Part shown: one piece after another, positions 58,139-64,000 of the stretch
How the letters are laid out: each line of letters starts with the position of its first letter
Position numbering within the stretch: position 1 is the first letter of the stretch
From: Lasiosphaeria ovina
Lineage: Eukaryota; Ascomycota; Sordariomycetes; Sordariales; Lasiosphaeriaceae
Length of the DNA stretch: 64,000 bases
Assembly (NCBI GenBank): GCA_033439765.1
Contig: JAULSN010000006.1
Coordinates: 2,046,001-2,110,000 of the forward strand
Direction of reading: 5' to 3'
The notes under the pieces: model-generated
Seen by the model: the letters and a program-made list of their open reading frames with translations, nothing else
The model's database searches: none
What the model was told of the DNA's origin: nothing
Position numbers and translations under genes: made by a program

Positions 58139-58534
58139 AGAAAGATGGATTCTCAGCCGGACTGCCGTCTCCAGCAATCGCCGCGAGTCACATTCTTTTG
58201 AGTTTTGTCGTGTTTTTCTTTGTAATTAGACTGATGGCTTTCCGTTAGATATAACCCTCGGTGTTTTTTCTGTAGTTGCTCGTCGCAGGATTGGTAAACC
58301 CAGCAGGGTCAGGGCACATTGTTATCAAGAGGGAGAAATAATGATTTTCGACACGAACCCACAACTCGTCTGGCAACTAACTTCCCTGCCGATTCTGCAC
58401 TACTCATAGCCAAACCTGAAAATCGCCTAAAAACAAATATACTAAAGCCCCTCTTCCGTTCATCGATGTTCACAAAAAACAAGAGAGAAACAACACCTTT
58501 CCACCTCACTTCACCCCAGTTTATTAGTGCTATA
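58139..58534. other. Intergenic, no supported gene
   Basis: A+T-rich spacer with short frames. Nothing recognisable. Confidence 0.5.
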
Positions 58535-59893
58535 TTACCAACGACCAACTCGAGCACGCTCATAGGAAGCTGCAGAAAGACTCTCCCACGAATCCGTGAA
58601 TCTCGTTGGTACGGCAGATATCTTGCGCGCTTTGAAGGTTACGCGCCGGCCGATGCCGGACAGTTCAGCTTCCCCGGTGAACTTCGAAAAGTCTGTCCCG
58701 CTGAAGGTGATTGTTCCCTTCGAGGCGTTTGGCTCGACCTGCCCTGTGCCGGGATCTCTCGATTTAAGGCACAGGAAGTACTTTGTTGGCTTGGCCACGG
58801 CGGCAGTCTTGGCCTTCTTCAGAGGTCGTCCGCTTGTGGCGCCGGCCTTTGTCTTGGCGCCGGGGGCTTTCCTCTTGGATCGCAGAGACGTTTCTTCCTC
58901 CTCAGACTCCTCTGATCTTTCATCTTGGCTGTCGCTCTCTTCATCGTCCTCGCTGTCGGTGCAGTCGGAGCCACCCCCACTTTCGATGCAGAATTGCTCG
59001 AGGACGCTTTGGTCAGGGCATAGCTTCATGAACCCCTCGATGACGCCGAAATCGAAGCTCGCTTCGTACAGTCCGGGCGTGTTGGTTCCCCGGATATACA
59101 ATGTCATATTGTCGGCCAAATCGGGCCACCCGCTCTCGAGCTTGTTAGAGTCAATGATGTATCGTCCTGGAGGCGACTTGTATCCCTAGGACCAGACTTG
59201 GGCTTCTTGGAGGCATTGGCGAGATATAACTGGTGTTTCGAGGCCCTCTCTCGCTCTCGTAAATCGGCCTGCGCCTTGCTTGCCTTTTTTTCTTTGATCC
59301 CGTGATTCTTGACCGCCTTCTCAACGGCTTTCTGGTCCTAGCCCAAGTAGACAACTTGGGTTTGCCCTAATGCTGTAGCGTGATGAAGGCCATTGAGTTT
59401 GCCAACAGCTTCTCGGAGTTGTGTTGGTAGAGTACTGTAGTGAGCCGGAAACGAAAAACCGACAACTTTGGTTGTCTTTTTCGGGTCCGGTTGGCCTGAA
59501 CCGTTCACAAAGAACTTCTCAAAGATCCACTCCGGATAGCTAGCGAGTTGTTCTTCGGACTGGGACTCCAGCCACTCGGTGTGCATCTGGGCACGTAGCT
59601 CCTCGATATGGCCAGGAACCCTGTCGCACTGAAAAGGCCATGTAGTGTCAGCAAAGGAACTGAGAAGTGGGGAAAGACGACCAGGATAGGGGCTTTCAAG
59701 ATAATTCGGCGCCTACCTTGCCCATCTCAAGGGCCTTTTTCAGCAGCCGAGTGCCATTTACGGTGAATTCTCGTTCTTCGTAGTCGACGCCATAATGCTG
59801 CAATTGGCCACGGACAAAGTTGTTGCCCCGGGTCATGCTGTAGCTATCTCGGATGAACTTGTTTGCCTCTGGTATCAATCGCGGAAGAAACAT
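58535..59893 (-). pseudogene. Broken gene for an acidic/basic nuclear-type protein
   Basis: Exon 1 is 59893-~59717 (MFLPRLIPEANKFIRDSYS...), with a GTAGGC donor. Exon 2 begins near 59631 in phase 0 (CDRVPGHIEELRAQ) and runs through FSFPAHYSTLPTQLREAVG to an in-frame TAG at 59340-59338. The same frame then stays open with coding character (DQKAVEKAVKNHGIKEKK, RERERASKHQLYLANASKK). A frame change near 59180 leads to the final part (GRYIIDSNKLESGWPD, an acidic Ser/Glu run, RSKRKAPGAKTKAG, RPLKKAKTA, YFLCLKSRDPGTGQ). Basic clusters suggest nuclear location and possible chromatin association. Family not recognised. The stop and the frameshift make this copy probably inactive unless unusual splicing removes them. 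Confidence 0.6.
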
Positions 59894-60469
59894 GGCCTTT
59901 AAGCGGGAGTATCAATGCGCTCGATCCGGCCCGGGGTATGAAAATGACCAGCCGAGGATGAGAAGCCATTGCGGGTAATACGGTATGAGTCCATTTTTGG
60001 CGAGTATTAATCCACGGGCGTCTCGGCGAGAATGGGTCGGCCAACTGACCGATGCAAGAGCCTGACTCCTCCGCGAGTTTGGAAATTGAAAGAGTGAGGT
60101 TCAATGTGCAGACCCTGCAAGCTGCGAAATGAGAAGTAGGGGCTTGCTGCTGGTTAGGACCGGGGTTAGGGTGTTTACACCCTTGCCTAATAAAATCTAG
60201 TGTAATTTCCTTTTTTTTTTCTTTTTTTTCCTTTCTGTTGGAATAGCGACATTGGTGACCACACGCTAGCGGGAGTCGCGTGACCGCGCACGTGTGAAGG
60301 CACGTGCCGCGCGCAGACCTCCCGCCCGCACACACAAAACTCCGGTCGCCCTAGAACCTAGTTTAGTTCCTTAGACAGAATAGAACCAACATTGCACCCC
60401 CCCAACGGTAGATCTACCACCCTTAGACCTGTAGGATCCCTACGTGGTTTGAGAACCACGAACACTTTC
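59894..60469. other. Intergenic, no supported gene
   Basis: Contains a T-rich tract (about 60211-60232), two CACGTG-type boxes near 60288-60305 and a short hairpin, GTGGTTTGAGAACCAC (60434-60449). No convincing gene. Confidence 0.5.
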
Positions 60470-60755
60470 CTTGGCTTACCCGCCTCGTATAAGGTGGACC
60501 GCCCGCCCTCCCTCTGATCAGAGACTGGGATGGCTCCTCACCTTCTTCTTTTTGGGAGCAGTCCTCAGAAATTACGTCTTTTTACCATGAATTGAGATCC
60601 CCAGACCAGTGCACGCAGTAGTGCCCTTTTCTTATTGTTTTGAGCTTCTTGTGAGGGAGCCTTTCACTTGCGCCCTCTAAGGCTCGCCCTGCTTTTGCTG
60701 TTGTTTTTGTTGTGTTGTGGTGCCTTTTCACCCCTTCAACAGCCATTTGGCAGTC
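60470..60755 (-). repeat. Dispersed repeat, copy C (inverted)
   Basis: Reverse complement of the block order of copies A and B: GGCACCACAACACAACA, GGGCGAGCCTTAGAG, CACTACTGCGTGCACTGG, TCAATTCATGGTAAAAAGACG, CAGAGGGAGGGCGGGC and CCACCTTAT. A minus-strand frame (60803-60582) remains open and ends in HYCVHWSGDLNSW-stop, the best-preserved form of the shared tail. Confidence 0.7.
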
Positions 60756-61230
60756 TGTTGACTCGTTATGCCGTTTCTTGTTCAGGGGTTCCATGCGTTC
60801 CATGATGTCAGGAAATGCCCCTCGGGGTGGCCCAAATTTGGCTTAAACCGGCTAATTAATACATAATACTGACAGGTCTTTCTAAGCCGATTTCTTTTCC
60901 AGAAGGGCCCACCATACTATCACTGTTATCCTAGTAAAGGCTGCTCTGCAATCTTGACTGCGCATCAAAGTGTTACACCGCGTTGAGGGAAGTGTTTGTA
61001 TTGGATTTTGAGTGTGTAGGTTCTGATCAAGGTCGCTCTGCTTTAGTCTGGGCCCGGTCTTCGTTGACACAAAGATATCACCAAGAAACAACTTTCATCC
61101 CCCAGAACAGTTTGCTATTGCTTCGTCACCCCCTCAGCAGTCTGCTCCTGCTCCGGTGAAACATATCAAGGAGACAGGAAAGAAGCTCCCAGTCCCAGAA
61201 GGAATAAAGGCCCACCATTCGCGACAACTC
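60756..61230. other. Intergenic, no supported gene
   Basis: About 475 bp between repeat copy C and the small coiled-coil gene. No gene or repeat recognised. Confidence 0.5.
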
Positions 61231-61668
61231 TCACTTAGCCTCCTGACCCGCACGGCTGGAAGGAGCAGAAAAGTCTGCCTCGCTATACACATAGTCGCGC
61301 GGGTAGTCGCGCGATGTCTGGGGGTTGAGGTAGCGGTTCAAGTTATCATCGTCCAGAGGACAGAGGTCTTCCCCATCCTGCGGGTCCTTGCTCGAGCGGC
61401 GGTCTGCGGCGCGCTGCTTTCTCCGGTCCTCGGCCTCACGCTCGCGCTTCTGACGCAGCTCGTTTTCGTGCCTCGCCCACTCGTAGCGGTTCCCCGTGAT
61501 TTCGCGCTGCTTCTGGGCCTCGCGCTGCTGCTTCGCCTCGGCCAATTCGACCTCGCGAACTAGGTGCTGCCCCTCGGCAATCTCGCGGTCTCGCTTGAGC
61601 TGCATCAGCTCCAGCTCGCGCTCGTCGCGGTACTGTACGGCCTGGAGCCCGCGTCCAACTGCGTCCAT
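61231..61668 (-). CDS. Small charged coiled-coil protein
   Basis: 145 residues from ATG 61668. Residues ~15-95 are a near-continuous charged helix (ELELMQLKRDREIAEGQ, AEAKQQREAQKQRE, ELRQKREREAEDRRKQR), typical of a coiled coil. The tail is more Asp/Ser/Tyr-rich (YLNPQTSRDYPRDYVYSE). No signal peptide, membrane segment or named domain. Codon use looks like a genuine GC-rich fungal gene, and the frame is not a by-product of a repeat. Function and family are not recognised. It is the only intact gene candidate in the last 8 kb of the window. Confidence 0.6.
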   Translation of the reverse strand: MDAVGRGLQAVQYRDERELELMQLKRDREIAEGQHLVREVELAEAKQQREAQKQREITGNRYEWARHENELRQKREREAEDRRKQRAADRRSSKDPQDGEDLCPLDDDNLNRYLNPQTSRDYPRDYVYSEADFSAPSSRAGQEAK

Positions 61669-64000
61669 GGCCGTTGGTTTGTATTTTCTCTTTTGCCCGA
61701 AAGCTAGATGCGAGCTAGATGTTGGAAGTTGGTGTTAGTAACGGGTGGGTTGAAATGGACAAGGGCCAAAAATACTTGTTATAAGCCATACTCACTAGAA
61801 GATTTAGAGTAGTAGAAACTACGTCTAGCTGAAAAGGTGAGTGGGAGGGATGAGAGGAGGCGTGGAAATGAGGATCCTTATTAGGGCAAGATGCGGGGCA
61901 TACGCGGACCTATATGCGTCAACCCACCCTCCTACTGAGCTCTGAGGCGATTTGCTCAGCCAATGGAAACCGTATTACTCCGACGAGTGTATCAAATGGA
62001 CAATTGCACGTTAACCTTACCAGTAATGTACAGATAAGGTTATTCCGAACCGCCCAGGACACGGAAAAAGTGACATGTACGTTAGGGATCGACTATATAA
62101 CGAGGTGCGCTGGCTGTGGCGGGGCGTCAAGACGACCTTCGGCGCGCTTGGTCCTAAGGTGTGTCGCGGCTCTGGTGGTTTAGTCACGTGCAGAACTCGC
62201 TGAGGCGCTTTGGTAGTTTGTCCACGTGTCCTATATCTGTGTTCGACCGCTGGGAGACGCTAAGGCTGGGCACGTGTTCCACCCGCCTAAAGCGTGACAG
62301 TAATTTCATTGAGAGATGTACGGATACAGGCGGGCATATATGCCCTGATTTCGCATCCCTCTTTCAGCGAAGTAGCTGGAATTAGATTTGAGCGTACCTA
62401 TATACACTCTGGTCGAGCGGGTAAGGAACTGTTACGAGTTACCGTTCAAGATGACCCTTCGCTTAGTAGTAGGCCCAGGTTCGAGCCTGGGTTCCGCCAT
62501 CATTTTTTTTATAAATTTTTATTCCGTTACGGTTTCTTTCTTCTTCTAACCTCAATTACTACTCTTGAATGGCGGCAGTCTTACGATATGAGACACAGTG
62601 GAGCTCACATGTCCGCGGTTTCTAGCGTAGTTAATCGCTTGATGCGCCGAATAACCTTCCGAGGTTAATGGGACTAGATTCAGTCAAGAAAATGAAAGTC
62701 GGCTTGCTCTACAATGGCAGTCTGGTATTAGATTACCGAGTTTCCGGAGTGAAATCATCACAGTTCACCTGCTCACTCCGTCTCATTCGCACACGCATTT
62801 CGCGTATCCACTATGTCTAATATAGCGGGCAACTCTTCGTTCCAACTTGAGAGACAGGCGAGCTCGGCATCACTGCGGCAAGATCAAGTTGCCTGTGAGC
62901 TGTGGCCATATTAAATGTGTCCACAATGTCTTAAGGACGCGTGGTTGTGCCACGCTGGTCTAGACGGGTCTGGCCGCCCTTAAGCTTATCCCCACTGGTT
63001 TCCATCTGGCATTATGCCAACATCACAGAAACCAGTGGAGTCGTCAATCCAAATTTTAAACAATAATTAATGATGCCAGCGGCCGTACGAACGATAAGGC
63101 ATAATTAACAACCTGGAGATTTGAGTCACTGCGATATCGCCACGCGGAAGCTGCTTATCTTTTGCTCGATATTGCAACAGAAGATTTCACGGTATAAAAT
63201 GGGGCGTTATTATATAAGCGTGCCAACTTGTCGTTGGGATAGCCATAAGATCAGCGGCCGAGCGGCCCGACCAAAAAATAAGGCGGGCGGTTGGGAGGCC
63301 CAGAACGTGGCGGCTCGCGGCGGCCAGCAGGGTCCGCTCCTGACTGACAGGGGAGGTTTGATCGCCACCTGTGAACACTTGCAGGTAACGCATGAATGAC
63401 AGACACCAGGCCAACGCAGGGGTTCGGATAAATGGCAACGTGTAGCTGAATAGTTGGACGTGATAGAACGTACCTGCATTTCGCAGAACACCAGGCTCGC
63501 CATTCGTTCTGCAACGTAACTGCTGTGTCTCAGGGCTTCGGTAAGTAAGTCGAAGTGTTGGATGGAGTGCTGTGGGGCCCGAGGGCGGGGAAGGGGTTAA
63601 GAAACTCGAACTGCAATAGACAACTCTAGACTCCAACCCAACACGGAGAAGGGATGTTTATTTCCTGTTTTGAACTGCGGATAAAGACAAAGCCACGAGA
63701 CGCGGCGTCGATGATGAGGCAGAGACTCCTGAGGAGAGCTATCGGCGCTGCATTTCCGTTGTCTGATGGACTCAGCGGAGGTTCTCACCATAGTGCGACG
63801 AATGGAAAGAGGGCAACGTGACAATAGAGTTGGACAGTTCCTGAGTAGGTTGGCCGAGGTCGCACAACCAAGTCACCAACGACCGCGTCAAAGACAAACA
63901 AGGTCCAGAAAAGGGGACCAAGATGAGAAATAGGAGTCGACAATATACGTGAAGCAATGTCGAGATGAATGCTGGGCTGCGCCTCGCCGAGCTTACATGT
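61669..64000. other. Right-hand gene-poor region
   Basis: About 2.3 kb with only short frames. It holds a tRNA-like element (62410-62510) and three CACGTG hexamers within ~90 bp (about 62185, 62222 and 62271). I see no further gene; any gene would have to be in very short exons. Confidence 0.5.
62410..62510 (+). ncRNA. tRNA-like Pol III element or SINE head
   Basis: A box-A-like TGGTCGAGCGGGTAAGG (62410-62426) and a box-B-like GGTTCGAGCCT (62478-62488), about 58 bp apart, are followed by a T8 run (62503-62510) that would terminate Pol III. The spacing resembles a long-variable-arm tRNA (Ser/Leu type). However, the expected acceptor stem does not pair and the T stem is imperfect, so this is a tRNA relic or tRNA-derived element, not a functional tRNA. 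Confidence 0.4.

Noticed and set aside
62410..62510. A functional tRNA-Ser/Leu gene
   Set aside because: Acceptor-stem pairing is absent and the T stem is imperfect, so only a tRNA-like element is reported.

Overview
The window looks like nuclear DNA of a filamentous ascomycete (Pezizomycotina, most likely Sordariomycetes). Genes carry short GT..AG introns with CTAAC/CTGAC-like branch sites, intergenic spacers are long, and HET-domain genes, an NLR remnant, F-box genes and a RIP-like tract are present. There are no bacterial operons, rRNAs or CRISPR arrays. Exon limits below were read by hand from splice signals and reading-frame phase.

Layout. 0.1-8 kb: three small genes sharing one ~40-residue module, interleaved with a CorA-like membrane protein gene and a protein kinase gene. 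10.4-17 kb: a membrane-anchored HET-domain gene and an F-box/WD40 gene. 19.5-22.3 kb: a dispersed repeat, a broken HET gene that has received a 289-bp inverted copy of part of the F-box/WD40 gene, and a perfect 35-bp-arm hairpin. 23.3-29.4 kb: a GPI-type secreted protein, a zinc-independent MDR oxidoreductase, a divergent actin-like protein and a small secreted protein.

30.5-50.3 kb is the centrepiece: two divergently transcribed genes for a complete toxin-complex (Tc/ABC toxin) machine. One is a TcB-TcC (SpvB + Rhs) fusion on the minus strand. The other is a ~3,050-residue TcA-type subunit on the plus strand. Bacterial Tc toxins use TcA as the pentameric translocation pore and TcB-TcC as a cocoon that encloses and autoproteolytically releases a C-terminal effector. 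Here both genes carry fungal-style introns. One intron appears to join the conserved Rhs core to a distinct C-terminal effector exon whose His-Ala-Glu and Pro-Cys...Gly-Cys motifs resemble the zinc-deaminase fold. The shared 2.7-kb spacer contains three 50-bp tandem repeats.

50.3-64 kb: a RIP-like AT-rich tract, an intact F-box gene with a decayed paralogue 5 kb downstream, a truncated HET/NB-ARC (NLR) pseudogene lacking its P-loop, a broken nuclear-type gene, further repeat copies, a small coiled-coil gene and a tRNA-like Pol III element. The right flank is plainly an accessory region with active gene birth and death.
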